DNA of 64,000 nt from an uncultured Lachnospiraceae bacterium (GCA_910586275.1 CAJUIM010000001.1:1-64000); one strand, 5' to 3'; counted from the stretch's first letter, positions 44,822 to 53,369 are shown. Program-made: numbers and translations. Notes: generated by a model not told the origin, from the sequence alone.

Positions 44822-45937
44822 TCACAAATTCTCACTGATGTCTAAATCCAGATTGGCATATTGAAAATACGGATTGGAATAGAGGGACAGCCCGCATACG
44901 GAAAACGGGAATCTATGCTTCCATGCAATATAATTAAACATATTGCCCATAAAAGAGTAGCAGTCCGCTATTTCTTCCCACCACAATTCCATCACTTTGC
45001 ACATCTCCGGATCTCTATGATCCCTGACCATGACCCTGTTCTCTATCAATCCATAGTTTTTCGGATAGCCTTCTTTTTCATACCGGAACAATTTCTTTCG
45101 TACGGCAATGTTTAAGTCATCCGTCTTCATATTAAGTTCTGACACGTTTTCATAAATACAGTCTTCCGCTTCATTCATGAAACATAGAAAACTCTTCCCC
45201 CCGCCATACAATTCACAGAATTGCAGGATATCCCCGCTGATTATAATATCCGAGTCCACCCAAATGCTATAATCATAATCCGCCAGCAATTCATGCGCCA
45301 TGATTTTACATCTGCTTTCCCAAAAATCCTTCCCCTTCTGCTCCCCTCTTTCCATTATATGATAATGCCATGCCCCCTCTTTCGTTCCCTGTTTCCCCGC
45401 ATCGTCGGTAAAGCATATATACTTCAGCCACGGACAGACTGCCTTAGGCTGATGCAGTTCCTTCCCTTCCGGCAGGTATGTATACACCACGCCCTTTCCG
45501 CCTGTCAGAAACCCGTTCTTTTCTTTCCAATCCTTCTGCCGCTGCGCATGCAGATATTGCTGCATACGGGCATTCATGGTACCTAAAGAAATGATCATCT
45601 GCCGGTAAGGCGACTGGCGGAATACTTTTTCATCCTCGCCCAGTGCCGTATAGAAGGCCAGATAACTGCATTCATATAAGGCCAGTATCCGTTCGCATTC
45701 TTCCGCATCTTTTCTGTCCACGGCCTGACGCAGACACTCCATATAAATTTCCGGCATATTCCGGAACCCCATATTGGGCTCGCTTCCGATGCACCGCCAA
45801 AAGGAATCCCCCATCGTTGATTCCATTAAATTGCCCAGTTCCTCCAGAGGCAGGCTGTCCAATAATATAGTTCCGTTGCGAATTGCACTCCTGATTTTTT
45901 CTATCAGGACAATTATGTTATCCTCTACCTTTATCAT
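44822..45937 (-). CDS. DUF616-like (TOD1/MUCI70-type) glycosyltransferase domain protein
   Basis: 371 residues. The C-terminal ~250 match the DUF616 pattern: VVYTYLPEGKELHQPK, LKYICFTDDAGK, WESRCKIMAHELLADYDYSIWVDSDIII with the DxD, and a late WW segment. The N-terminal ~110 are helical, unassigned. It sits between two CgeB-like genes and is the only member of its type here. Start 45937 has AGGTGG. Predicted nucleotide-sugar-dependent transferase of the glycan. Confidence 0.7.
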   Translation of the reverse strand: MIKVEDNIIVLIEKIRSAIRNGTILLDSLPLEELGNLMESTMGDSFWRCIGSEPNMGFRNMPEIYMECLRQAVDRKDAEECERILALYECSYLAFYTALGEDEKVFRQSPYRQMIISLGTMNARMQQYLHAQRQKDWKEKNGFLTGGKGVVYTYLPEGKELHQPKAVCPWLKYICFTDDAGKQGTKEGAWHYHIMERGEQKGKDFWESRCKIMAHELLADYDYSIWVDSDIIISGDILQFCELYGGGKSFLCFMNEAEDCIYENVSELNMKTDDLNIAVRKKLFRYEKEGYPKNYGLIENRVMVRDHRDPEMCKVMELWWEEIADCYSFMGNMFNYIAWKHRFPFSVCGLSLYSNPYFQYANLDLDISENL

Positions 45938-45947
45938 ACTCTGCCAC

Positions 45948-47120
45948 CTATTCTATTCCCATTGTCCTTATTATCACATCCATCCTATGACGGTAAGTAT
46001 GGTATTTCTTTACCTTCTCATATCCATTCTCCGCAATCTGCTTCCGCTCATCTTCATGGCTCAGATAATAGTCTACTTTTTCCAGCAAGTCTTCGTAGCT
46101 GTCATAATAAGCATAGTCTGTCCCCGGCTCAAAGCAATCCAGAAAATCCTGCTGATAATTGGTCAGCAGGAAACCGCCATTTCCGATGATCTCAAACGCC
46201 CGCAAAGGAATGCCCGTCCGTATAGACCTTAATGTAATATTCAGATTGATCTTGGAACACCGGAAAATAAAACTGGACTCTTTTCCGGAACCTGCCATTC
46301 CTCGGTTAATGGCATGCGGCAGCAACGGAGTCTTTTTCTTTGTATATAAGTGAAGCGGATATCTTTCCGACAGCATTTTCAGAATCTCCTGCCTCTCCAT
46401 AGCCGTTATGCACTTGGGAAGCACTGCCTGCCCGTAATATTTCTTATAACTTACAAAAGTATTGTCATCCTTTATTAAATTATAATATTGCTGTAGCTTT
46501 TTTTCTATTTCAGGCGTGATCTGTTCTTCTAAAAGCAAGTTGCCGTATATTCTCTTCTGCGCCTGCATCAATCCGTCTATATATCCTCTGTCATAACGTT
46601 CCAGCATATTCAGTTTCTTAAAATCCCTCTGATTTTCCGCATAAGTAGATCCGATAAAGGAAATCGGAGCCGAATATACTTCCTCTGCCTCCTTATCTAA
46701 CTTATATACCTCATATTTCTTCGCATCAACGGCTAAAGGCAAATAGTATACCGTATCAATTCCTTTTTCTTTCAGTTCGAGATAATCCTGCCGGTCAAAA
46801 AGAAAGATATAATTATAAGGAGATACCACAGAACAATGCCATAAAGAATAACATGGGCTATCATAGGTCCAAGATGCATACGGCACTTTACATACATTGC
46901 ATGCTAATCCCACGACCGGGAAATAATTCCATGAAAAGACAAACTGATATCCGTTCCCATATATGATATTTATCAGTTCCTGCTCTTTCAGATGATCGGA
47001 AAATAAATTCTTCTCCGGATTCAGAAAATATTCGTCTACCTCATAGCCGCGCGCATCAAATTCTTTTCGGATATCCTCCCTGCCAAAGCTTTTCCACACA
47101 ATATACAATACCTTCATCAT
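45948..47120 (-). CDS. CgeB/DUF3880-like glycosyltransferase (copy 2 of 3)
   Basis: 390 residues. Same layout as the neighbours: MKVLYIVWKSFGREDIRKEF, FSWNYFPVVGLACNVCKV, YASWTYDSPC, YYLPLAVDAKKYEV, SFIGSTYAENQRDF and the C-terminal KINLNITLRSIRTGIPLRAFEIIG, LTNYQQDFLDCFEPG. It differs mostly in the middle (an insertion/deletion around residues 190-230). Strong GGAG site before ATG 47120. A candidate flagellin glycosyltransferase. Confidence 0.8.
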   Translation of the reverse strand: MMKVLYIVWKSFGREDIRKEFDARGYEVDEYFLNPEKNLFSDHLKEQELINIIYGNGYQFVFSWNYFPVVGLACNVCKVPYASWTYDSPCYSLWHCSVVSPYNYIFLFDRQDYLELKEKGIDTVYYLPLAVDAKKYEVYKLDKEAEEVYSAPISFIGSTYAENQRDFKKLNMLERYDRGYIDGLMQAQKRIYGNLLLEEQITPEIEKKLQQYYNLIKDDNTFVSYKKYYGQAVLPKCITAMERQEILKMLSERYPLHLYTKKKTPLLPHAINRGMAGSGKESSFIFRCSKINLNITLRSIRTGIPLRAFEIIGNGGFLLTNYQQDFLDCFEPGTDYAYYDSYEDLLEKVDYYLSHEDERKQIAENGYEKVKKYHTYRHRMDVIIRTMGIE

Positions 47121-48293
47121 TTACGGCTCCTTCATATATGCAAGCAATGTTTCTACCCGGTTTCTATAAGTATGTTCCGACTTCATTTTATGATATCCGT
47201 TTCTGGCAATCTCCATCCGTTCTTCATCGTGCTGCAAGTAATAGTCTGTCAAGTCCGACAATTCTTTTCGGCTGGAATAATAGACAAAATCAACTCCCGG
47301 TTCAAAATAATCCAGAAAATCTTGTTGATAATTGGTAAGCAGAAAGCCGCCGCACCCCATAATATCCATTGCCCGTAACGGAATTCCCGTATGAATGCTT
47401 CGCAGAGTCATGTTCAGATTTATCTTAGAATTCTGAAAAATAAGCGGCATTTCAGTCATATAATCCACAGGGCCATAGTTTACGATATTCTTTAATTCCC
47501 GGTTTTGCTTTGGAGCATACAGCTTTACCGTATGCTTCTCCCCTAAAAGTTCCAACTGTCCTATTCTTTGGTTTCCGGTCAGTTTTCTGGCAAGAAAATA
47601 ATTAGCATAAATCCACCCATCCGGCTCCCATTCATCTTCTTCCTTCTGTATCGGGCATACTCTTCGCAATTCCATTAGGATATTGTCATTTAATAATTCC
47701 TCTAAAATGAAATTGCCGTACAGTTCTTCCTGCATATTCATAATTGCAGTCAGATAACCTGCCGTATAATCATCTACTCCGGCAAAATGACGAAAAAAAT
47801 CCTGTCCTTCCTCATGATAAGTAGATCCCACAAAAGAAATATCCGCCCGGTACTTTTCTCCGTCTTCAGAAGCTTTCATTCTATCATAATAATCCACCGG
47901 AGCCGCCATAGGCAAATAATATGCATGCTTTACCCCATGCTGCCGGAACTCATAAAATAAGGACGTATCGAAAAAGAATATATAATTAGTATCCAACATT
48001 GTGTATTTTGAATATAAAAGCATATACGGAGAATCATAAATCCACGCTGCATATTTAATGCCGCACTGATTACATGCTTTAGCAGCTACAGGGAAGAAGT
48101 CAAAGGAGAAAACAAATGCATACTCCTTTTCTTTCAATATTTTGGACAGTTTCTGAAACAGCTTTTCATTATCACGCATATTCTCGATGCCATATGGCCA
48201 AGAACACTTGTCTACTCCGCAGCCGGCTTTTATAAATTCTTCCATCACATATTCATGCGCAAAACTATCCCATTCCAATATGAGAATATTCAT
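47121..48293 (-). CDS. CgeB/DUF3880-like glycosyltransferase (copy 3 of 3, next to flagellin)
   Basis: About 390 residues. MNILILEWDSFAHEY, FVFSFDFFPVAAKACNQC, YAAWIYDSPY, YYLPMAAPVDYYD, SFVGSTYHEEGQDF and the C-terminal KINLNMTLRSIHTGIPLRAMDIMG, LLTNYQQDFLDYFEPG follow its paralogues. The start at 48293 matches their N-termini; an in-frame ATG at 48353 would overlap the flagellin terminator hairpin. It is the first gene downstream of hag, separated by the hag terminator, so it may need its own promoter or readthrough. Probably the enzyme acting closest to flagellin. Confidence 0.82.
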   Translation of the reverse strand: MNILILEWDSFAHEYVMEEFIKAGCGVDKCSWPYGIENMRDNEKLFQKLSKILKEKEYAFVFSFDFFPVAAKACNQCGIKYAAWIYDSPYMLLYSKYTMLDTNYIFFFDTSLFYEFRQHGVKHAYYLPMAAPVDYYDRMKASEDGEKYRADISFVGSTYHEEGQDFFRHFAGVDDYTAGYLTAIMNMQEELYGNFILEELLNDNILMELRRVCPIQKEEDEWEPDGWIYANYFLARKLTGNQRIGQLELLGEKHTVKLYAPKQNRELKNIVNYGPVDYMTEMPLIFQNSKINLNMTLRSIHTGIPLRAMDIMGCGGFLLTNYQQDFLDYFEPGVDFVYYSSRKELSDLTDYYLQHDEERMEIARNGYHKMKSEHTYRNRVETLLAYMKEP

Positions 48294-48354
48294 CTTTCTA
48301 CCCCATTTCCGCTTTATGCTTTTTCGATTTATCTTCTCCCTGCTCATGTGCATA

Positions 48355-48385
48355 AAAAGAGAACTGGAACTTCCAGTTCTCTTTT
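48355..48385 (-). terminator. Rho-independent terminator of the flagellin gene
   Basis: Perfect 15-bp inverted repeat with a single-base centre, running into a T-run on the minus strand. It starts about 40 bases after the hag stop codon. The flanking A and T runs make it symmetric, so it could work in both directions. Confidence 0.85.
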
Positions 48386-48427
48386 AAATACTTTATAAAG
48401 TGCTGCTCTTCGCAAGTATTCAGAAAC

Positions 48428-49237
48428 TTACTGAAGTAAAGACAATACACCCTGATTTGTCTGATTAGCCTGCGCCAACATTGCCTGACCTGCCTGTGCA
48501 AGAATCTGATTGTTGGAGTAAGTAACCATAGACTTAGCCATATCTGTATCACGGATACGAGATTCAGCTGCTGTCGTGTTTTCAACAATGTTATCCAAGT
48601 TGTTAATCGTGTGTTCAAGACGGTTCTGAACGGCACCAAGAGCGGAACGATGAGAAGCAACTGTTTCCATAGCTGTCTTAATCGTAGTAATATAGGATGA
48701 AGCTGCACCAGCTGCACTCCATGTCTGATCAGACAAGCTAATATCAGCTGTCTTCATGCTCTTCATTGCAACTGTCATTGTTTCACCGGATTCATTACCT
48801 ACCTGGAATGTAAAGGAGTTTGTGTTATCCAATACAGTCTGGTCATTGAACTTGGTTGTAGTTGCAATACGATCGATTTCAGAATTCAACTGATTAATTT
48901 CATCAGCGATATACTGAGTCTGAACAGTAGTATATGTGCCGTTTGCAGCTTTAACAGCCAGTTCGTTCATTCTCTGCAGCATATCGGATACTTCACCCAA
49001 AGCACCTTCAGCAGACTGTACTAAAGAAATACCATCCTGTGCATTTGCAGATGCCTGATCCAAACCTCTGATCTGACGTCTCATTTTTTCGGAAACGGAA
49101 AGACCTGCTGCATCATCAGCTGCACGGTTAATTCTGTAACCGGAAGATAATTTCTCTGTCTGTTTTGCCTGTGTGTTTGTTGTGATACCTAACATTCTGT
49201 TAGCGTTCATAGCTGTCATGTTGTGTTGTACTACCAT
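48428..49237 (-). CDS. hag: Flagellin
   Basis: Filament subunit exported by the flagellar type III system. 269 residues, short for flagellin. The N-terminal D0/D1 region (VVQHNMTAMNANRMLG, RINRAADDAAGLSVSEKMRRQI, NAQDGISLVQ) and C-terminal region (LGAVQNRLEHTINNLDN, TDMAKSMVTYSNNQIL, QAGQAMLAQANQ) are conserved; only a small central segment separates them. Ser/Thr are present there for O-glycosylation. The start at 49237 has AAGGAGG. It is monocistronic: sigma-28 promoter upstream, terminator downstream. Leader carries CsrA-type sites. Confidence 0.97.
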   Translation of the reverse strand: MVVQHNMTAMNANRMLGITTNTQAKQTEKLSSGYRINRAADDAAGLSVSEKMRRQIRGLDQASANAQDGISLVQSAEGALGEVSDMLQRMNELAVKAANGTYTTVQTQYIADEINQLNSEIDRIATTTKFNDQTVLDNTNSFTFQVGNESGETMTVAMKSMKTADISLSDQTWSAAGAASSYITTIKTAMETVASHRSALGAVQNRLEHTINNLDNIVENTTAAESRIRDTDMAKSMVTYSNNQILAQAGQAMLAQANQTNQGVLSLLQ

Positions 49238-49245
49238 AATATATT

Positions 49246-49277
49246 CCTCCTTGAATATTTGGTGGCATCCTTGCCAC
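49246..49277 (-). promoter_or_regulatory. Two CsrA-type binding sites in the hag leader
   Basis: On the minus strand, a 6-bp stem (49262-49277) presents AGGA in its loop within CAAGGATG, which matches the core of the CsrA consensus. A second CAAGGAGG (49246-49253) coincides with the hag Shine-Dalgarno sequence. This two-site layout is that of the Bacillus subtilis hag leader, where CsrA blocks translation. csrA and fliW lie in the same window. Confidence 0.7.
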
Positions 49278-49293
49278 TCAATTTTTTAATGTC

Positions 49294-49318
49294 GGCAGGA
49301 ACCGTACGCTTTCCTGCC
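49294..49318 (-). promoter_or_regulatory. Leader hairpin upstream of hag
   Basis: Perfect 8-bp stem (GGCAGGAA pairing with TTCCTGCC) around a 9-base loop, about 60 bases before the hag start and inside the predicted 5' untranslated region. It could stabilise the messenger or position the CsrA site; it has no T-run. Confidence 0.5.
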
Positions 49319-49357
49319 ATTCATTGTTGACTAAGTAATTTGCTTTACTTGTATATT

Positions 49358-49384
49358 ATATCGGAACGAATTCCAAATACTTTA
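49358..49384 (-). promoter_or_regulatory. Sigma-28 (SigD) promoter of hag
   Basis: On the minus strand: TAAA, exactly 15 bases, TCCGATAT, matching the SigD consensus (TAAA-N15-GCCGATAT) at 11 of 12 positions. It lies about 120 bases upstream of the hag start. Confidence 0.88.
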
Positions 49385-49407
49385 TACCTAAATTTAAATT
49401 TTTTAAA

Positions 49408-49884
49408 TTATTTTTTTCTGTCCATAAACTGCGGCATAACTACCTGAGACTGACTCATATTTCGGTAATAATCCATTGCCGCCTTGGAACTTTTCCGGCT
49501 CTTCTGCAGTTCCTGCTTCCTGTCCGAAAAGAATCTGTCCGCAAGTAATTTGTTCCTTGCTTCCTGAGCCTGTATAGAAACACTTTGTTCCGTAGCTTTG
49601 GCAATCAATGCCTGAATCGCCGCTATCTGCAGCTTATATCGGTCTTTCCCCGCCATAAGCTGTTCCCGGATATTCCCATACAAGGTTTCAAAGCCCTCGT
49701 CCAGTTTGCTAAGTTCTTCTATCAGCACACCTTTTTCTTCTATGCTTTGGTCAAAGTCTTCTTCCGGAACCGGATTGCTTTTCAGCATCCGTTCCTGACG
49801 GCTGCTTACTTCGCTTATTCTCTCCAGCACTTTGACTTTTTTCCGCAAACTTTCCTCCAGAACCTGAAGATAGTTCTCCATCAT
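49408..49884 (-). CDS. Small coiled-coil flagellar protein, FliT-like (export chaperone candidate)
   Basis: About 158 residues, almost entirely helical and charged (EESLRKKVKVLERISEV, EARNKLLADRFF). Length, helical nature and position directly after fliS fit a FliT-type chaperone for FliD. Clear homology is not evident by eye, so it is named for position. The start at 49884 (MMENYLQVLEE) has AAAGGA; the longer frame from 49956 would run into fliS. Confidence 0.6.
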   Translation of the reverse strand: MMENYLQVLEESLRKKVKVLERISEVSSRQERMLKSNPVPEEDFDQSIEEKGVLIEELSKLDEGFETLYGNIREQLMAGKDRYKLQIAAIQALIAKATEQSVSIQAQEARNKLLADRFFSDRKQELQKSRKSSKAAMDYYRNMSQSQVVMPQFMDRKK

Positions 49885-49895
49885 ACCGTTCCTTT

Positions 49896-50267
49896 CTACC
49901 TGCCGAGGCGCATAACTTCCTTCCATGTATCCCTTACGGACCGGAGATGCCCGCATACTTCCTCCAGAATCTCCTTATCCTTTTTTATATTGGCCTCTAC
50001 CAAACGTCTGCTAAGATAAACATATATATTTTCGAAATCCTTTGCCACCGGATAACGCATATCCAATGTCTCTCTCAGATAGTCAATGATTTTCTCCGCC
50101 TTCACTATATTTGTATGGCTTTTTGCCACATCTCTTTGATCTATCCCCATAATTGCTATATTACAGAACTTGATAGCCCCTTCATACAGCATCAGGGTAA
50201 GTTCCGCCGGAGATGCCATCATCACCTTGTCATTACTATATTTCTCATAACCTTTTGGTAGCGCCAT
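49896..50267 (-). CDS. fliS: Flagellar export chaperone FliS
   Basis: Binds the C-terminus of flagellin and keeps it unfolded for export. 123 residues, helical bundle, with YSNDKVMMASPAELTLMLYEGAIKF near the N-terminus at ~10-34 and KAEKIIDYLRETLD, both typical of FliS. Sits in the order flaG-fliD-fliS seen in most Gram-positive flagellar loci, eight bases from fliD. Confidence 0.95.
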   Translation of the reverse strand: MALPKGYEKYSNDKVMMASPAELTLMLYEGAIKFCNIAIMGIDQRDVAKSHTNIVKAEKIIDYLRETLDMRYPVAKDFENIYVYLSRRLVEANIKKDKEILEEVCGHLRSVRDTWKEVMRLGR

Positions 50268-50274
50268 CTTATTG

Positions 50275-52299
50275 TCAACCTCCTAATAAAGCAGACACTG
50301 CATTCTGATTGGACTGCATTTTTGCCAGTGCGGTCTCCATTGCCGAGAATTTCTTATACCACCGGTCTTCCAATGCCGTCAGCTTCGCTTCCTGCTCTTT
50401 TATTTTTGTAGTATAATTCTTATAATCTTCCTGCATTTTCTTATCGTCATAGAATTTACCGAAGCTTCTTATTCCTTCTACACTTCTTGACTGTTTATCC
50501 AATTCGGAATATAAATTCTGTGACAGTTGGGAGAAAAATGCGATAACCGTATCCGGATCTGCAGCAATGGCTGCCTTCAGTTCGTTCTCTTTGGAACTTA
50601 CGCTGGCATCGTCCTTGTCACCGTTAATATGGTATACATTCTTCTCATTTTCACCGGAACTGAAATATCCTGCCGTCTCAATGCCGAACTGCGATAAGTA
50701 AATCTGCTTGCCGTTCACATTCGCACCCTGCAGCATTATCGTCTTCATAGCAGAAGATATGGTGGACAGATTAGAGTCTCCCCGCAAAATGGAATCTTTA
50801 ATCTTTGACTCCCATTTCTCGATTTCCGAGTCGGACATTTCTTCCTTCTCTTCGTCCGTCAGCGGATCATAGCCTTTGGCAGACTCCGCATTATACAGTT
50901 TATCCATCTCCATAATTAAGCTATTATACTCTTTCAGGAAATCTTTCACCATATCATAGATGCCGTCTGTATCCTGCCGAGTGTTCAGCGTTACAGTCTC
51001 GCTGCTCTGTTGCAGTGCCGTAATGGTCAGTCCGTTAATTTCAAAAGTATTGGTATCGCCTTTATAAGTAACGCCGTTCAGTTCAATTTCCGCATCCGTA
51101 GCTACATTTTTAATCGCATTACTGCCTGCAAGCGAGCCTGCATTGACAATATTAGTTGCCTCTGTAATCTTATTGTCCCAAGCCGTGGTCACTTCCGTGG
51201 TAAGCTTCGTTCCCGCTTTGATATTGGCAGGATCCGTAAGATCCAGATAAGACTCCACATCATTCAAGGATGCATCCGTCTTCGCCAGCGCAGCCTTACT
51301 TTCTTCATATTTCTTTACCTGTGCCAATTCCTTCTCCAGTTTGGACAGTTTCTCTTTATCTGCTTCCGTAGCGCTGCTGCCTGCATTTTCTATATCTTCC
51401 TTCTGCTTCTTGATCGCGGCTTCCAGATCGGATTTATAATTTGGATTAGCCAGCTGCGTATCAATATCGGCACCAAATTCGTCTTGGAATGCTGTCTTTG
51501 CATCAGCCAGCGCTTTCTGCTGATCGGCCTGCGTCTTCAGCAATTCCTCTCTTCTGCTCTTATAGGAATCCAGCCTGCTGTTCACGTCTTTATCAATTGC
51601 TGCCTGCTTATCTGCCGCCGACATATCTGCATACTTCTGGTATTCTTTCATTGCCGCCGCATCGTAAACTAATATACCCAGTTTCCTCAGCGCATCCGTA
51701 CCGTTGCTGTCCGCAGCCGTCAAGGTAAAGTCGCTCTCCGTACCGCTCTTCTTTGCGGCAATATGCAGTCTCTTATTTTTCTCGTCAAAGTTCGCTTCTA
51801 CGCCTGCCTGTTTCAGTTTTACCACAAAATCATTCATGGTAGTGTCGGCTGTAATCTGAATATCCGTAGCCTTTCCGCCGGTAGTTACCGTAACCGTACT
51901 TCCTGCGGAAATCCCTAAATCAGTCAGTTTTGTATTCTTCGTTATATCCGAGCCGCTGATTTCTGCCCCCGTCATATAACCGCTGGATGCCAGTGAATTC
52001 ACTTTCAATGACTGTGTGGCATTCATAGCGTTTTCACCGGTAACTACGCTTGCAATGGAAGAGTTGGAGACATCCGTTACCTTTTTGCTGTAATCCGTCG
52101 CCAAACGCATATTTCCCAACGTAGAGTTAAATAATTTATATATTTTGGCGTTCAGATCTTTCCATGCTTCCTGCTTCCACTGCAAAGTCGTCTGTTTCTT
52201 CTTTGTGGCTTCGCCTTTGGTCTTCTGCGCCTTTACAAGTTCCGAAATAATTGACTCAGTATCCAAACCTGAGTTCATTCCTGTTATTCTGATTGGCAT
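50275..52299 (-). CDS. fliD: Flagellar hook-associated protein 2 (filament cap)
   Basis: Cap protein that folds incoming flagellin at the filament tip. 674 residues, longer than the usual ~450-600. N-terminus IRITGMNSGLDTESIISELVKAQ and C-terminal conserved domain (YNSLIMEMDKLY, ...LSTISSAMKTIML) are clear. The extra length is a Lys/Glu/Ala-rich coiled-coil insertion around residues 225-345 (EELLKTQADQQKALADAK, EADKEKLSKLEKELAQ). Second gene behind the flaG promoter. ATG 52299. Confidence 0.95.
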   Translation of the reverse strand: MPIRITGMNSGLDTESIISELVKAQKTKGEATKKKQTTLQWKQEAWKDLNAKIYKLFNSTLGNMRLATDYSKKVTDVSNSSIASVVTGENAMNATQSLKVNSLASSGYMTGAEISGSDITKNTKLTDLGISAGSTVTVTTGGKATDIQITADTTMNDFVVKLKQAGVEANFDEKNKRLHIAAKKSGTESDFTLTAADSNGTDALRKLGILVYDAAAMKEYQKYADMSAADKQAAIDKDVNSRLDSYKSRREELLKTQADQQKALADAKTAFQDEFGADIDTQLANPNYKSDLEAAIKKQKEDIENAGSSATEADKEKLSKLEKELAQVKKYEESKAALAKTDASLNDVESYLDLTDPANIKAGTKLTTEVTTAWDNKITEATNIVNAGSLAGSNAIKNVATDAEIELNGVTYKGDTNTFEINGLTITALQQSSETVTLNTRQDTDGIYDMVKDFLKEYNSLIMEMDKLYNAESAKGYDPLTDEEKEEMSDSEIEKWESKIKDSILRGDSNLSTISSAMKTIMLQGANVNGKQIYLSQFGIETAGYFSSGENEKNVYHINGDKDDASVSSKENELKAAIAADPDTVIAFFSQLSQNLYSELDKQSRSVEGIRSFGKFYDDKKMQEDYKNYTTKIKEQEAKLTALEDRWYKKFSAMETALAKMQSNQNAVSALLGG

Positions 52300-52320
52300 A
52301 CTCTTTCCTCCTATCTTAAA

Positions 52321-52761
52321 CTATAGCTTCTCGTCCACAAGAATGCCTGCCAATTCCCATACTTTGGCAATCATATCCAAAGTTTCTTCTGGCGGAAATT
52401 CCTTAATTACCTCTTTTGTGTTCTTATCTACAATTTTAATCATGACTCTGTTGGTGCCGTCATGGATACCAAATACAGCTTCCGAATGGGGCATATTCCG
52501 GTTCATCTGCTCAACGGCTTTTTTTATTTTTTCGTTGGAGTTCTGGGACTGCCTTGCCTCTCCGCCCCCTTCGCCTGAACTCTGGCCACCCTGACCATCC
52601 TTACTGCCTGACTTTGCAACCGATAGTGTCTTAGCATCCACTTGTGCTACCTGTTCGGGAGTAGAAACTTCCGTGTTTTCCGCTGCCGGTTTTGGCTCTG
52701 CCGTTTTCTGTACAGTCTGAGTCTGGACTGACATGATACTTCCTAATGGTTCTAATGCCAT
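52321..52761 (-). CDS. flaG: FlaG family protein
   Basis: Influences filament length and is usually found before fliD. 146 residues: a low-complexity, Gly/Ser-rich first half and the FlaG domain in the second half (AVFGIHDGTNRVMIKIVDKNTKEV, FPPEETLDMIAKVWELAG). ATG at 52761 has GGAGGTGAT at ideal spacing. First gene of the flaG-fliD-fliS operon, about 80 bases downstream of a perfect sigma-28 promoter. Confidence 0.9.
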   Translation of the reverse strand: MALEPLGSIMSVQTQTVQKTAEPKPAAENTEVSTPEQVAQVDAKTLSVAKSGSKDGQGGQSSGEGGGEARQSQNSNEKIKKAVEQMNRNMPHSEAVFGIHDGTNRVMIKIVDKNTKEVIKEFPPEETLDMIAKVWELAGILVDEKL

Positions 52762-52838
52762 TGCAATCACCTCCGTGTGATATTGTAATATTATGTTGCA
52801 TGATAATTAAAGAAAATCATTTTACACGTCTAGTAAGT

Positions 52839-52865
52839 ATATCGGCTCAATTTTATAAAAATTTA
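52839..52865 (-). promoter_or_regulatory. Sigma-28 promoter of flaG-fliD-fliS
   Basis: Minus strand: TAAA, 15 bases, GCCGATAT. All twelve consensus positions match, with ideal spacing, 78 bases before the flaG start. Confidence 0.92.
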
Positions 52866-52918
52866 CCCTCTGCAGGAATAATATGCCCAATATGCCCGTA
52901 ATCTCTTCTGCTATTTAT

Positions 52919-52944
52919 ATATCGGACAGGAGTTTTTTCGTTTA
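52919..52944 (-). promoter_or_regulatory. Second, weaker sigma-28-like promoter upstream of flaG
   Basis: Minus strand: TAAA, 14 bases, TCCGATAT. One mismatch and a spacer one base short; it lies about 80 bases upstream of the first, giving a possible tandem arrangement. Confidence 0.5.
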
Positions 52945-53006
52945 TAGTATAACTATTTCTGCTTATGAAGTCAATATTCAGCCGAGGATTTTGCGGAGAG
53001 GACGCG

Positions 53007-53315
53007 CAGGAGCAGTCCGCCCGGAATGGCGGTCTTTGGTATGGTGCTGCTTCCCGGTCAGCGGCTGCGTATGCATTTCTCTGATTTCCTCGGAAAAAAT
53101 GAGGTATTTCTTACTGCTTTTTCTGCACGAACTGCTGCCGTTCCAGGCGGCGTTGTCTGACCGAAGGGAGTTTAGCCGCCGTGGCAGCAATCCGTGCAGA
53201 AAAAACAGTTAGAAATACCCCATTTTTGACGGCGAAATCAGAGAAATGCATACGCAGCCGCTGACCGGGAAGCAGCACCATACCAAAGACCGCCATTCCG
53301 GGCGTACTGCTCCTG
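53007..53315. repeat. Long inverted-repeat element between csrA and flaG
   Basis: Two arms of about 134 bases (53007-53140 and 53182-53315), mirror images around position 53161. The outer ~80 bases differ at one position; the inner part has about ten more differences, and the centre is unpaired. The element is GC-richer than the flanks. Both arms encode the same short peptide-like frames, which are by-products of the symmetry. It lies between the csrA terminator and the flaG promoters, so it breaks no gene. It may be a miniature inverted-repeat mobile element or a structured RNA; I do not recognise the family. Confidence 0.8.
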
Positions 53316-53328
53316 CATATGCGACCTC

Positions 53329-53360
53329 AAAAAAAAGCGACAGGCCACACAGGCCTGCCA
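53329..53360 (-). terminator. Rho-independent terminator after csrA
   Basis: On the minus strand a GC-rich stem (GCAGGCC with GGCCTGT, loop TGTGT) is followed by CGC and eight T. It begins about 10 bases after the csrA stop and ends the flgM-to-csrA operon. Confidence 0.88.
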
Positions 53361-53369
53361 CTCCGTTCA

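Noticed and set aside
48298..48717. 139-codon minus-strand frame across the end of hag and its terminator
   Set aside because: It runs in a second frame through the conserved 3' part of flagellin and the terminator hairpin; its Leu/Arg-rich composition is that of an out-of-frame reading.
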